DNA of 64,000 nt from Actinopolymorpha cephalotaxi (GCF_013408535.1 NZ_JACBZA010000001.1:5664850-5728849), one strand, 5' to 3'. Positions 42,432 through 56,427 are shown, numbered from the stretch's first letter. Notes: a model not told the origin generated them from the sequence alone. Numbers and translations: made by a program.

Positions 42432-44201
42432 TTGAGTTTCGCGGACGATCTGGCCCGGCGCGGGCGCGCGCTCGCCCGGCAGCGCCTCTCTCCGCGGGCC
42501 CGCCGGCGGCTGCGTGAACTCCAACGGGCCGTGCTCGGCCGGCAGACCGCGATCGTGGCCCGGACCGGCCTGAGCGCTGCCCGGGCGAGCCTCGGTGCCG
42601 GGGAGTACGCCGAGGCCGCGGCCCGCGTCGAGGCGGTGCTGCGGCGCGACCCGCGCGACGAGGCGGCACTCGACCTGGGGCTCCGGGTGGCGACGAAGCG
42701 GGGCGCGGTCACCGAGGCCGGGTCCTACGCGGTCGCCCGGGCCGAGCGCACCCAGCTGCCCGCGCACTGGCGGGAGGCCCGCAGGGCGGTCGGCCGGGCC
42801 ACCGAGACCGACCCGCGCTGGCGGCCGGTGGTCACCGCACCCGCTCCGCGGGAGTACGACGCCCACCCGGGCCGGGTGCTCTACGTCGCCAAGGAGTCCA
42901 GGCCCTATCTGCACAACGGGTTCTGCACCAGGTCCCACGAGTCGCTGCGTGCTCTCGCCCGGGAGGGGTGGGACGTCGTGGGGGTCACCGAGCCCGGCTT
43001 CCCCGGCACGCTGGACGCGACCGACGGGTCGAACGCGACCGGCGCACCGGACCGCAGCGTGGTCGAGGGAGTGACGTACCACCATCTGCTGCCGAACGCC
43101 GGCCGCCGCCTGCGCGACCTCGGGCACGACGAGTACGCCAGCCTGGCCGCCGCCGCCCTCGCCGGGGTCGTCGCCCGCGAACGCCCCGCCCTGCTGCACG
43201 TCTCGTCCGGCCACCGGGGATACGAGACCGCGCTGGCCGCCGGCGCGGTCGCCCGCTGGGCCGGCCTCCCCTGGCTGTACGAGGTGCGCAGCTTCTTCGA
43301 GACGACCTGGACCTCCGACGCCGGCCTCGCCGAGACCGCGGAGTATCCCCGCCGCCGGTTCGCCACCGAGACCGCGATGATGCGCGAGGCCGACCTCATC
43401 CTCACGCTGTCGTCGCCGATGCGGGACGAGATCGTCGAACGCCACGGCATCCCGGCGGACAAGGTGCGGGTGGTGCCCAACGGCGTCGACCTCGACCGGT
43501 TCGCACCCCGCCCGCGCGACCCCGCCCTGCGCCGCAAGCTGGGGTTGACGGACACGTTCACCCTCGGCTACGTGAGCAACCTGTCCCACCCGCGGGAGGG
43601 ACAGGAGGTGCTGATCGAGGCGGTGGCCCGGCTGCGGGCGCGGGGACGCGCGGTGACCGGGCTGCTGGTCGGCGACGGCGGCCGGCGCGGCGCGCTGGAG
43701 GACCTGGCCCGGCGCCTCGACGTGGCCGAGCACGTGGTCTTCACCGGCAACGTCCCCTTCGACGAGGTGGCCGGGCACTACGCCCAGATCGACCTGTTCG
43801 TGGTGCCACGGGTGGACGAGCGCGCCGCCCGGATGGTCTCGCCGATGAAGCCGTTCGAGGCGATGGCGATGCGGGTTCCGGTCCTGGTCGCCGACCTGCC
43901 GGCGCTGACCGAGATCGTGGGCAGCACGCCCGAAGGTGCGGAAGGCCAACGTGGGCTGACGTTCCGGGCCGGCCAGGCGGGCGCTCTGGCGGCCGCGGCC
44001 GCGGAACTGATGGACGACGTACCCACCCGTCAATTGCTGGTTGACAACGCCGCGAAGTGGGTCGCCACCGAGCGTTCCTGGGACGCGGTGGCCGGCGCCT
44101 TCGCCCAGGCGTACGCCGACCTGCTGCGGCCCCGCCGCCCGGATCGATGGGGCCCACAGGCGCGCCCGGGACGCACCGCGGAGGAGGGATCGGCGTGCTG
44201 A
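42432..44201 (+). CDS. Family 4 glycosyltransferase with helical N-terminal extension
   Basis: Encodes 589 aa from TTG at 42432, 6 nt after GGGAGGG; an in-frame ATG at 42135 would add 99 low-complexity residues including three PEAGH repeats. Residues 1-150 form Ala/Arg-rich helices resembling a short TPR (AARVEAVLRRDPRDEAALDL). The GT4 part follows: VLYVAKESRPYLHNGFCTRS, VRVVPNGVDLDRFAPRPRD, LGYVSNLSHPREGQEVLIEA, and the E-x7-E donor site SPMKPFEAMAMRVPVLV. It is the first gene of a four-gene glycan operon. The donor sugar is unknown. Confidence 0.87.
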   Translation: MSFADDLARRGRALARQRLSPRARRRLRELQRAVLGRQTAIVARTGLSAARASLGAGEYAEAAARVEAVLRRDPRDEAALDLGLRVATKRGAVTEAGSYAVARAERTQLPAHWREARRAVGRATETDPRWRPVVTAPAPREYDAHPGRVLYVAKESRPYLHNGFCTRSHESLRALAREGWDVVGVTEPGFPGTLDATDGSNATGAPDRSVVEGVTYHHLLPNAGRRLRDLGHDEYASLAAAALAGVVARERPALLHVSSGHRGYETALAAGAVARWAGLPWLYEVRSFFETTWTSDAGLAETAEYPRRRFATETAMMREADLILTLSSPMRDEIVERHGIPADKVRVVPNGVDLDRFAPRPRDPALRRKLGLTDTFTLGYVSNLSHPREGQEVLIEAVARLRARGRAVTGLLVGDGGRRGALEDLARRLDVAEHVVFTGNVPFDEVAGHYAQIDLFVVPRVDERAARMVSPMKPFEAMAMRVPVLVADLPALTEIVGSTPEGAEGQRGLTFRAGQAGALAAAAAELMDDVPTRQLLVDNAAKWVATERSWDAVAGAFAQAYADLLRPRRPDRWGPQARPGRTAEEGSAC

Positions 44202-45487
44202 TCACCCGGCGCCTCGGGCACGAACCCGCCCTGGCCGTCGACGACGCGGCCCGCGCGCTGGCCGGGCACGACTGGACCCGGCCCGACGGCGCGCTGTTCG
44301 GATACTTCCCGGTCGCACGCGGAAACCCCTTCCAGGACATGCTCTACTCCCGGCTGCGCCCCGCCGGGCTCACACCGCTGCCGACGTACGACCTCGGCAC
44401 CACCCGGCAGGTCGCCTCCATGGTCGCGGGCGCGGGCGTGGACTTCGTGGTCCACCTGCACTGGCTGAACGTCGTACTCGCGAAGGCACGCGACGAGGCC
44501 GACGCCCGCGACCGGGTGAAGGAGTTCCTCGACGGCCTGGCACAGCTGTGCGACACCGGCGCACGGCTGCTGTGGACGGTGCACAACATCCTTCCGCACG
44601 AGACCCGCTACCCCGACCTGGACGCCGAGCTACGGCAGGGCGTGGTCTCCCTGGCCGAGCGCGTGCACGTGATGAGCCCACGCACCCGCGAGCTGGTCGC
44701 GCCGTGGTTCGACATCCCCGCGCACAAGGAGCTGTCGATCCCGCATCCGTGCTACCAGGACGCCTACCCGTCGTGGATGCCACGCGCGCAGGCCCGGGCC
44801 GAACTCGGGCTGCCGGACGGCACCACCGTCTTCCTGCTGCTCGGCCGGGTCCAGCCGTACAAGGGGATCACCGAACTCCTCGACGCGTTCGACCTCTTGT
44901 GTGAACGCGAACCCGGGCGGTACGCCCTGCTCGTCGCCGGGCCGGCCGGCTCCGACCCGGAGACGCTGGCGTTCCGGGACCGGCTGCTGGCGCACCCCAC
45001 CGCGCACGCCTCACTCTGGAAGATCCCGGTGGAGGAGATGCAGGTCTACCTGCGAGCGGCCGACATCGCGGTGCTTCCGTACCGCCGTTCGCTGAACTCC
45101 GGCGCCCGCGCGCTCGCGCTCACGTTCGGGCTGCCCGCGGTGGTCCGTGACGACGCGGCACCCGGGCTACGGCTGGAGGCGAACCACACGCTGCGGTACG
45201 ACGGAAGGACCGCCGCAAGCACCGCGGCCGGCAGCGTCGACGGCCTGCTCGAAGCGCTCGCCGAGGCTGGGCGGGTGCTCACCACGCCTCAGGCCCGGGC
45301 GAGCGCCGCCGCGGCAGCCGCCCGGCTTGCCCCCGCCCGGGTGTCGGCCGCCTTCGCCGCCGCCGTGCGCGGATGGCTCGACCCCACACCGGCCCCGGAG
45401 CATCTCGCCGAGCACCTCGTCCCGGAGCACATCCCCGGACACGTCCAGGGGCAGGACCCAGAACACGTCCAAGGAGGAACACCGTGA
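44195..45487 (+). CDS. GT-B glycosyltransferase
   Basis: Encodes 430 aa. GTG at 44195 follows GAGGAGGGA and overlaps the previous gene by 7 nt. The N-terminal domain has HLHWLNVVLAKARDE and LLWTVHNILPHETRYPDLDA, the hinge TVFLLLGRVQPYKGITELLD, and the C-terminal donor site ADIAVLPYRRSLNSGARALA. These suit a mannosyl- or GlcNAc-type transferase acting on a lipid-linked acceptor in the cytoplasm. The C-terminal tail is His/Glu-rich (APEHLAEHLVPEHIPGH, then PEHVQ). The stop overlaps the start of the next gene as GTGA. Confidence 0.87.
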   Translation: MLITRRLGHEPALAVDDAARALAGHDWTRPDGALFGYFPVARGNPFQDMLYSRLRPAGLTPLPTYDLGTTRQVASMVAGAGVDFVVHLHWLNVVLAKARDEADARDRVKEFLDGLAQLCDTGARLLWTVHNILPHETRYPDLDAELRQGVVSLAERVHVMSPRTRELVAPWFDIPAHKELSIPHPCYQDAYPSWMPRAQARAELGLPDGTTVFLLLGRVQPYKGITELLDAFDLLCEREPGRYALLVAGPAGSDPETLAFRDRLLAHPTAHASLWKIPVEEMQVYLRAADIAVLPYRRSLNSGARALALTFGLPAVVRDDAAPGLRLEANHTLRYDGRTAASTAAGSVDGLLEALAEAGRVLTTPQARASAAAAAARLAPARVSAAFAAAVRGWLDPTPAPEHLAEHLVPEHIPGHVQGQDPEHVQGGTP

Positions 45488-46605
45488 CCGTCGTGCACAT
45501 CACCGGCGCCCGTCCGAACTTTCCCAAGGCCGCCCCGGTCCTGGCCGCGCTCGCCCGGCTCGGAGTCGAGCAGCGGCTGGTGCACACCGGGCAGCACTAC
45601 GACGACCGGATGTCGGAGATCTTCTTCCAGGAGCTGGACCTGCCCCGCCCGGACGTCAACCTCGGCGTCGGCTCGGGTTCGCACGCGAGCCAGACGGCCG
45701 CGGTGATGGTCGCGCTGGAGAAGCTGTTCACCGGCGAGCCACCCGAGCTCGTCGTGGTGTACGGCGACGTCAACTCCACCGTGGCGGCGGCGCTGGTCTG
45801 CGCGAAGATCGGCGTACCACTGGCACACGTGGAGGCCGGGCTGCGCAGCTTCGACCCGACCATGCCGGAGGAGGTCAACCGCAAGGTCACCGACGCGCTG
45901 TCCGAGCTCGCGTTCGTCACCAGCCCGGAGGCGATCGGCCACCTGGCCCGCGAGGGCGTGCCGGACGACCGGATCCACCTGGTCGGCAACCCGATGATCG
46001 ACACGCTGCTCACCCACCTGGACCGGTTCGAGCCCGGGCCCGCCCAGGAGGCGCACGGGCTGACCGGCCGGTACGCCGTGGCCACCCTGCACCGTCCCGG
46101 CAACGTCGACAGCGATGCGCAGGCCCGCACGCTGGTGCAGGCGATGCACAAGTGCGCCGACCTGATGCCGATCCTGGTCCCGCTGCACCCGCGCGGCCGG
46201 ACCCGGCTGCTCGAGCTCGGCTTCGCCGACCACCCGGACATCCGGGTCGTGGACCCGCTGGGGTACGTCGAGTTCATGTCGCTCGTCCGCGGCGCCGAGG
46301 CGGTCCTCACCGACTCCGGCGGCGTGCAGGAGGAGACCACCGTGCTCGGCGTACCCTGCCTCACTCTTCGCCCATCCACCGAACGCCCGGCGACCATCAC
46401 CCACGGCACCAACCGGCTGGTACGCGCGGACACCCTGCCGGCCGAGCTGGCCCAGATCGCCGACCGCGGGCGCCCGTCGTCGTGGCCGGTGCCGCCACTG
46501 TGGGACGGGCAGGCCGGGCCGCGCATCGCCGCGATCGTCTCCTCCTGGCTGACCGACCGCTCGGCTCCGGCGAGCGTGGCGGGCGCGGCCGACACCCCCG
46601 GATGA
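45484..46605 (+). CDS. wecB: UDP-N-acetylglucosamine 2-epimerase (non-hydrolysing), copy 2
   Basis: Encodes 373 aa; GTG at 45484 with GGAGGAA upstream overlaps the previous stop. HITGARPNFPKAAPVLAALA is the N-terminal UDP site, with TGQHYDDRMSEIFF following. Catalytic residues are present: Asp in YGDVNSTVAA, Glu in VEAGLRSF, Glu in MPEEVNRKV, His in TLHRPGN, and VLTDSGGVQEETTVLGVPC. It diverges clearly from copy 1 (VNST versus TNST, PGN versus ADN), so the pair is not a recent duplication. It makes UDP-ManNAc inside the four-gene operon. Confidence 0.9.
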   Translation: MTVVHITGARPNFPKAAPVLAALARLGVEQRLVHTGQHYDDRMSEIFFQELDLPRPDVNLGVGSGSHASQTAAVMVALEKLFTGEPPELVVVYGDVNSTVAAALVCAKIGVPLAHVEAGLRSFDPTMPEEVNRKVTDALSELAFVTSPEAIGHLAREGVPDDRIHLVGNPMIDTLLTHLDRFEPGPAQEAHGLTGRYAVATLHRPGNVDSDAQARTLVQAMHKCADLMPILVPLHPRGRTRLLELGFADHPDIRVVDPLGYVEFMSLVRGAEAVLTDSGGVQEETTVLGVPCLTLRPSTERPATITHGTNRLVRADTLPAELAQIADRGRPSSWPVPPLWDGQAGPRIAAIVSSWLTDRSAPASVAGAADTPG

Positions 46606-48059
46606 GCGACGCCGCCCCGGCGCGCCGGATCGTCCTGGCCACCAGCAACGGCACCGGCATGGGGCACCTGGCCCGGCAGGCCGCCGTCGCGCTCGCGCTC
46701 CAGGACACGGTGGACGCCGAACCGCTCGTCTTCTCCCTGTCCCAGGCCGTGCATGTGGTGACCCGGCACGGACTGCGGGCGGAGTACTGCCCGAGCCACC
46801 ACCGGAACTGGATGCCGCACCTGTCCTGGCACGGGTACCTCGCCGCGCGCGTCGGCGCGCTGCTGGCCGAGACGGGCGCCGACACGTTCGTCTTCGACGG
46901 GGTGGCGCCCTACCTCGGGCTGCTCCGGGCCCGGGCCGCGCACCCGGACGTCGCGTTCGTCTGGGTACGCCGCGGAATGTGGCGGCCTGGCGCCAACCGG
47001 CGGGCGCTGGCCGCCGAACCGTTCTTCGACCTGGTCGTCGAGCCCGGCGACCTGGCCGCCGAGGCCGACCACGGCGCCACCGCCGGGCGCCGGAACGCCG
47101 TCCGGGTGCCGCCGATCAGCGTCTGGCCCCGGAGCCGGCCACTGCCGCGACCGGAGGCGGCGGCCGCGCTCGGTCTCGACCCGGACCGGCCGACCGCCCT
47201 GGTCACCCTCGGCGCCGGCTCGATCAACGACGCGGTCACTCCCGCACTGGCCGCGATCCGGACCTTCCTCGACCGTCCCGAGTGGCAGGTGGCGGTGACC
47301 CGGGCACCACTGGCGCGGTCCGGGCTGCCGCCTGCGGAGGCGGCCCGGGTGCACGAACTGGTGGGCGTCTACCCGCTGGCCCGTCACCTCGCGGCGTTCG
47401 ACGCGGCGGTGAGCGCGGCCGGCTACAACGCGGTACACGAGTTGCTGCCGGCCGGGGTGCCGACCGTTCTGGTGCCGAACGCCGCCACCGCCACCGACGA
47501 CCAGCAGGCCCGGTCCGCGGCGGTGGCCCGGGCGGGATTGGCCGTACTCGCGGCCGATGACACCGCGGCCGCGGTCGCCGAGGCGTGTGCGCTGCTGCTG
47601 GAGCCGTCCCGGCGGGCCGAGCTGGCTCTCGCGTGCGCGCGGCTGCCGACGCCGACCGGTGACCTGGCCACGGCGGAACGGTTGCGCGACCTCGGCGGCT
47701 TCACCGGCCACCGGCCGGGCCGCACCGAACGGTTACGGACGTTCGACCTGGAAGCCCGGGCGGGTGTGATGCGCGCGCTCGGACCGGCCGGAACCTCGGC
47801 GGTACGCCGGGCTCTGGGCCGGCTGCCGGTCCCCGGACCCACGCGGCCGCTGACCGTACGGCCGATCGTCACCGACCGGCTGGACCCGGCCGAACTACGC
47901 GGCGAACACCCGGTCGAGCACGTGCTGCCGGGCTCCTCCCCGGCGTACCGCGCCCGGCGGCTAGCGATCGCACACTCCGTCTACCGGTGGCCGGCCGAGG
48001 CCGACCCGAACGAACCGAACGAACCGGACGAACGGCCGGCCGTCGCCGACCACGTCTGA
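46602..48059 (+). CDS. MurG/GT28-like glycosyltransferase
   Basis: Encodes 485 aa. ATG at 46602 overlaps the epimerase stop as ATGA; a far longer reading frame upstream is antisense artefact. The N-terminus RRIVLATSNGTGMGHLARQA is the Gly-rich acceptor loop of GT28 enzymes. The donor domain is seen in ALVTLGAGSINDAVTP, FDAAVSAAGYNAVHELLPAG and VPTVLVPNAATATDDQQARS. About 120 extra residues follow, ending EADPNEPNEPDERPAV. No membrane helix is seen; it probably acts as a peripheral membrane enzyme. Last gene of the operon, before a strong terminator. Confidence 0.83.
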   Translation: MSDAAPARRIVLATSNGTGMGHLARQAAVALALQDTVDAEPLVFSLSQAVHVVTRHGLRAEYCPSHHRNWMPHLSWHGYLAARVGALLAETGADTFVFDGVAPYLGLLRARAAHPDVAFVWVRRGMWRPGANRRALAAEPFFDLVVEPGDLAAEADHGATAGRRNAVRVPPISVWPRSRPLPRPEAAAALGLDPDRPTALVTLGAGSINDAVTPALAAIRTFLDRPEWQVAVTRAPLARSGLPPAEAARVHELVGVYPLARHLAAFDAAVSAAGYNAVHELLPAGVPTVLVPNAATATDDQQARSAAVARAGLAVLAADDTAAAVAEACALLLEPSRRAELALACARLPTPTGDLATAERLRDLGGFTGHRPGRTERLRTFDLEARAGVMRALGPAGTSAVRRALGRLPVPGPTRPLTVRPIVTDRLDPAELRGEHPVEHVLPGSSPAYRARRLAIAHSVYRWPAEADPNEPNEPDERPAVADHV

Positions 48060-48106
48060 CGTCGGGCCCCGGAACGGCCACCCGCCCGCGCCGGAGTCCC
48101 GCCGCC

Positions 48107-48141
48107 GGGCGACCGGGCGTCCCCTCCGCGCCCGGTCGCCC
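48107..48141. terminator. Bidirectional terminator between convergent GT28-like and GH85 genes
   Basis: A perfect 13-bp stem, GGGCGACCGGGCG (48107-48119) with its complement at 48129-48141, encloses a 9-nt loop. It lies midway between the two stop codons. Confidence 0.75.
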
Positions 48142-48205
48142 GCAATCCGATGCCGAAGCAGTCAGAGCCGGTCCGATCCGCGCCCGCACACTCCGACGTG
48201 GACGG

Positions 48206-50254
48206 TCAGAGCCGGCCCGATCCGGCGGCCGCGCGACGGCCGTCGGCCCCGACCGGCACCACCTCGACCCGGGCCGTGTCCGCGGGCAGCTTCGCCGCGT
48301 AGAACGCCGACCCGGTGGTGGCGCCCAGCCAGGTGCGGTCCCCGCGGGCGGTCACCGCCTCGACCTCGTAGCGCGTACCCTCACCGGCCCGGGAGACCCA
48401 GTGCACGCGCACGCCGTCACCGGAGCGTTCGGCCTCGACGTTCACCGGCGCGGCCGGAGGCCGGGACCCGTGGCCGAGCAGTGCGAACTCGCCGACGTGG
48501 ACGTCCAGGTCCGGCTGCGCGCCGCGCAGGCGCAGGCCCACGCTGACGAGCGCCCGGCCGCCGAACCGTCCCAGCGCCGCGGTGTGGGTGCGCCACCGGG
48601 TCCCGGTGTCCCCGAGCGGTACGACGACATCGCGGCCCGGCTGGTCGGCGAACCGGAGAACGGCGTCCCAGCTCGCGTCACCCGTCGCCGTCACCCGGAG
48701 CCTGGTGTCCCGGCCGACCGTCAGCCGCGTCGCGTACAGCGGGATGGTGGTGGGTTCGGTGAGGTCACCGCGGATGTGCAGGGACGAGCCTCCCCGCCAG
48801 GCCTGGCCGTGGTCCAGGTCGACGGTCAGCGGTGCCCCCCGAACGATCCAGCGCCAGGTCGGCAGGACGTCCTGGGCGCTGAGGTTGTTCCAGTCGCCGC
48901 GCTGCCACACCTTCCCGTCGTACGCCCAGAGCCGGCCGCGGCCGTCGCCGAACCTGGTGACGAACGGCGTGTGGGTCACCACCGCGTGCTCGGCGACCTT
49001 GGTCGACACTCCTCGCCAGCCGTCGGCGTCTGCGCCGGAGGTGCTCGGGTCGTCGTCCGCGCCGACCCAGAAGCGGGCGTCCCGCTCGGCGTACTGCGAC
49101 CTGTCGTCGGTGCCGGTGAGGGTGAAGTCGGGCCGGTACAACGCGAGGGAAACACCGGATCCGTTGCCGCCGTCGGGGAACAGCGTGTCGAAGTAGCTCT
49201 GCACCGCGAACTGCCGCCAGCCCACGTCCACACCGGCGTGCAGGTCGGCCGGATCGCGGCCCATCGCCTTCGCGTGTGCGGCCGAGGAGGCCAGCCGGTC
49301 CGCGTTCCAGCCGTAGTTGAGGAACATCAGGTCCGAGACGGCGAAGAAGCCGTCATTGGCGTCGGTGAGCGCGTCCTGCCAGTCCACCTCGCCGGACTCG
49401 ACCATCGAGTCGTACCACAGCACCTGCTGGCCCTGCGCTTTGAGCTCGACCAGGAAGTCGCGCATGTCCGCGGCCAGCGCGGGGTCCGCCCCCTCGGTCT
49501 CCTGGTTGACGAACCAGCCGTCGAAACCGTAGTAGTCGGCCGCCTCCGCCAGCTTGGCCGCGGCGGGGAAATGGCCGGCGGCGTCGCGGGTGAGGAGCTG
49601 GCGTACCCATTCCAGCTTTCCGCCGTACACGGTGGGCGGGAGGAAGACGGTGCCGAGGACCGGTACGCCGTTGCGGTGGGCCGCGTCGACCACGGTCGGA
49701 TTAGGCGCGAGGATCAGGCCCTCGCCGGCGGATCCGCCCCAGAACACCAACGTGTCGAGGTACTGCCAGAAGTCGGAGGTGTAGTAGTCGAAGTCGGCCG
49801 ACCCCTGGGACGGGTTGCCGTCGGTGTTGGCGAACACCGAGAGCGCCATCACCCGGCGGGGCCTCGCCAGTGGGTTGGCGGTCGTCAAACGGTCCGTGAC
49901 CCGACCGGCCAGGGGAGTAGTGCTGCGGTTGTACGCAGCGTCCGGATCGCTGGACGGGCTCCAGGCGAGCAGCTCCTCCGGGAACCAGTTGGGCGCGTAG
50001 GGCTGGCCCACGCCGGCGGACGGGGCCGAACTCGCGCGTCCCGTCCTCGCGGTCGCCGGCGTACCCGCACCCGTCGTACCCGTCGCCGGCGTACCCGTCG
50101 CCGTCACGCGGGTAGCGGCCGTACTTGCCGGCGTCACGCGGGTCGCCGTCGTACTTGCCGCGCTCACCGCGCCGGGCGCCATCGCCGCGCCGAGGAGTCC
50201 GACTGCCAGTGCCACCCCGGCAGTCCGGCCGAACCTCGCTGTGGATCTCCCCAT
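48206..50254 (-). CDS. Secreted GH85 endo-beta-N-acetylglucosaminidase
   Basis: Encodes 682 aa from ATG at 50254, with GCGAGG upstream. A signal peptide (RTAGVALAVGLLGAAMAPGA) is followed by about 45 Thr/Ala/Gly/Pro residues, a flexible O-glycan-like linker. The GH85 barrel then begins at YAPNWFPEELLAWSPSSDPD. The catalytic Asn-x-Glu is in YYGFDGWFVNQETEG near residue 250, matching the spacing of known ENGases; VLWYDSMVESGEVDWQDAL and FLNYGWNADRL follow. C-terminal jelly-roll and Fn3-like domains complete it. It should cut the chitobiose core of N-glycans or related glycans outside the cell. Confidence 0.9.
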   Translation of the reverse strand: MGRSTARFGRTAGVALAVGLLGAAMAPGAVSAASTTATRVTPASTAATRVTATGTPATGTTGAGTPATARTGRASSAPSAGVGQPYAPNWFPEELLAWSPSSDPDAAYNRSTTPLAGRVTDRLTTANPLARPRRVMALSVFANTDGNPSQGSADFDYYTSDFWQYLDTLVFWGGSAGEGLILAPNPTVVDAAHRNGVPVLGTVFLPPTVYGGKLEWVRQLLTRDAAGHFPAAAKLAEAADYYGFDGWFVNQETEGADPALAADMRDFLVELKAQGQQVLWYDSMVESGEVDWQDALTDANDGFFAVSDLMFLNYGWNADRLASSAAHAKAMGRDPADLHAGVDVGWRQFAVQSYFDTLFPDGGNGSGVSLALYRPDFTLTGTDDRSQYAERDARFWVGADDDPSTSGADADGWRGVSTKVAEHAVVTHTPFVTRFGDGRGRLWAYDGKVWQRGDWNNLSAQDVLPTWRWIVRGAPLTVDLDHGQAWRGGSSLHIRGDLTEPTTIPLYATRLTVGRDTRLRVTATGDASWDAVLRFADQPGRDVVVPLGDTGTRWRTHTAALGRFGGRALVSVGLRLRGAQPDLDVHVGEFALLGHGSRPPAAPVNVEAERSGDGVRVHWVSRAGEGTRYEVEAVTARGDRTWLGATTGSAFYAAKLPADTARVEVVPVGADGRRAAAGSGRL

Positions 50255-50492
50255 CGTCGACCTCGCCGTCTGCCGGGCAGCTGCCGGCCCCGTTGCCGCG
50301 GACAATCCCGCGGGTGTTCGGGTTCGGCACACCGCCTGGTGCATGGCCAGGCCAAGCTGCCCTACGTCGACCCACGGTGAAGTGGATCATGGTGCGCCGA
50401 CCCGGCCGAGGGCAAGGGAAGCACCAATGACGGCCACATCTGGCGAGGTGAACGGGCGACCGTGAAAGGCGGCAAAAAGGTCCGGAAATGAC

Positions 50493-50522
50493 TGAGGGCC
50501 ACCCCGTGTGGGGTGGCCCTCA
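50493..50522 (-). terminator. rRNA operon terminator
   Basis: A perfect 13-bp stem (TGAGGGCCACCCC at 50493-50505 and its complement at 50510-50522) with a 4-nt loop lies 12 nt past the 5S gene. Reading the minus strand it is followed by a T-rich stretch ending in CCTTTTT. Confidence 0.85.
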
Positions 50523-50534
50523 ACCAATGTATGT

Positions 50535-50651
50535 CCGGCGGCGTCCTACTCTCCCACAGGATCCCTCCTGCAGTACCATCGGCGCTGAAGAGCTTAACTT
50601 CCGGGTTCGGAATGGGACCGGGTGTTTCCCCTTCGCCATGACCGCCGTAAC
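50535..50651 (-). rRNA. rrf: 5S ribosomal RNA
   Basis: About 117 nt. The minus strand begins GTTACGGCGGTCATGGCG and ends in ACGCCGCCGG, which pair as helix I; the internal CCATTCCGAACCCGGAAG is the universal 5S core. It is the last gene of the operon and is followed by a strong terminator. Confidence 0.97.
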
Positions 50652-50740
50652 GCTGTGAAGATGTGAACCAGCAACCACAACTGCCGGGCCCACACAAACT
50701 CCCCGACCTACTTGGCCGGTGTTGTGTGGCGGGGTGGGTG

Positions 50741-50787
50741 GTTCGTTTCTTCAGAACCGCATAGTGGACGCACAGTCTTTGTTTCGC
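50741..50787 (-). other. 3' arm of the 23S processing stem
   Basis: This sequence is the near-perfect complement of 53985-54032 on the other side of the 23S gene (shared words ATAGTGGACGC and CTTTGTTT). In the precursor the two arms would pair over about 45 nt, forming the RNase III-type stem that frames 23S rRNA. Confidence 0.8.
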
Positions 50788-50829
50788 AGGTCACGTGTGT
50801 GGTGCTCACACCCGCGAAAGGTGTGGTGT

Positions 50830-55935
<5,106 letters not shown>

Positions 55936-56165
55936 ACCAACAAAAAGCCACCCCAGCAAACAAACAACCCGAAGGTCGCCTGTCACCAAAGGAATCCGCG
56001 ACAAAACACCACACAAACCCTCAGACAAAAAGCCCTCAGGCCCGCACAGCATTCTGCCAACGGGGCAAAAAACACTGCATCGACTTTCGGCACGCTGTTG
56101 AGTTCTCAAGGATCAGACACACACCAGAACCCAACTTCTCAGCCCGGCTCCAGGGCAACTCCTCT

Positions 56166-56194
56166 ACGTTACTTGCTCCGACCATCCGTGTCAA
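56166..56194 (-). promoter_or_regulatory. rRNA promoter, proximal (P3)
   Basis: TTGACA (56189-56194), 17 bp, TAACGT (56166-56171) on the minus strand: a near-consensus sigma-A promoter about 230 nt upstream of 16S. Downstream, TTGAGAACTCAA near 56100 and related boxes resemble rRNA antitermination/processing leader motifs. Confidence 0.8.
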
Positions 56195-56266
56195 CTCGGC
56201 TGTTCGGGGCACCCTCAAGATCCACTCAGAACGCCGAAGCGCTCCTGCGTTGATCTCTTTGGGGTG

Positions 56267-56325
56267 GTCGCTGGTCCGGCCACCTTTCGGTGTCCCGCTC
56301 TCTCAGCGACCCGGTAAACCTTACC
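56267..56325 (-). ncRNA. Structured leader element B at the start of the middle rRNA transcript
   Basis: On the minus strand GTCGCTG (56310-56304) pairs with CAGCGAC (56273-56267). Inside is AGAGAGCGGGA, a CACC-GAAA-GGTG tetraloop hairpin (56281-56292) and GGCCGGA. It begins at the expected +1 of the middle promoter. Element A (56428-56470) has the same plan with compensating base changes. Confidence 0.6.
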
Positions 56326-56346
56326 GATCTCGTCGCCGCCCGGCAA
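56318..56346 (-). promoter_or_regulatory. rRNA promoter, middle (P2)
   Basis: TTGCCG (56341-56346), 17 bp, TAAGGT (56318-56323) on the minus strand. The transcript should start near 56310, exactly where hairpin element B begins. Confidence 0.65.
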
Positions 56347-56427
56347 ATCGGGCTCTTCGTGACCGGCTCGCCTGGATCCTACGTCCGCCACACAGCTGTG
56401 TGACGTCCGGTATGTCCCTGCGAAGTG

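Noticed and set aside
45147-46601. Long N-terminal extension of the GT28-like protein (970-aa frame)
   Set aside because: It overlaps the epimerase and previous glycosyltransferase in a different frame; the ATGA junction at 46602 and the Gly-rich N-terminus fix the start.
24040-50254. Secondary-metabolite (antibiotic) gene cluster
   Set aside because: No polyketide, peptide synthetase, terpene or RiPP genes are present; the sugar genes fit surface glycan synthesis.
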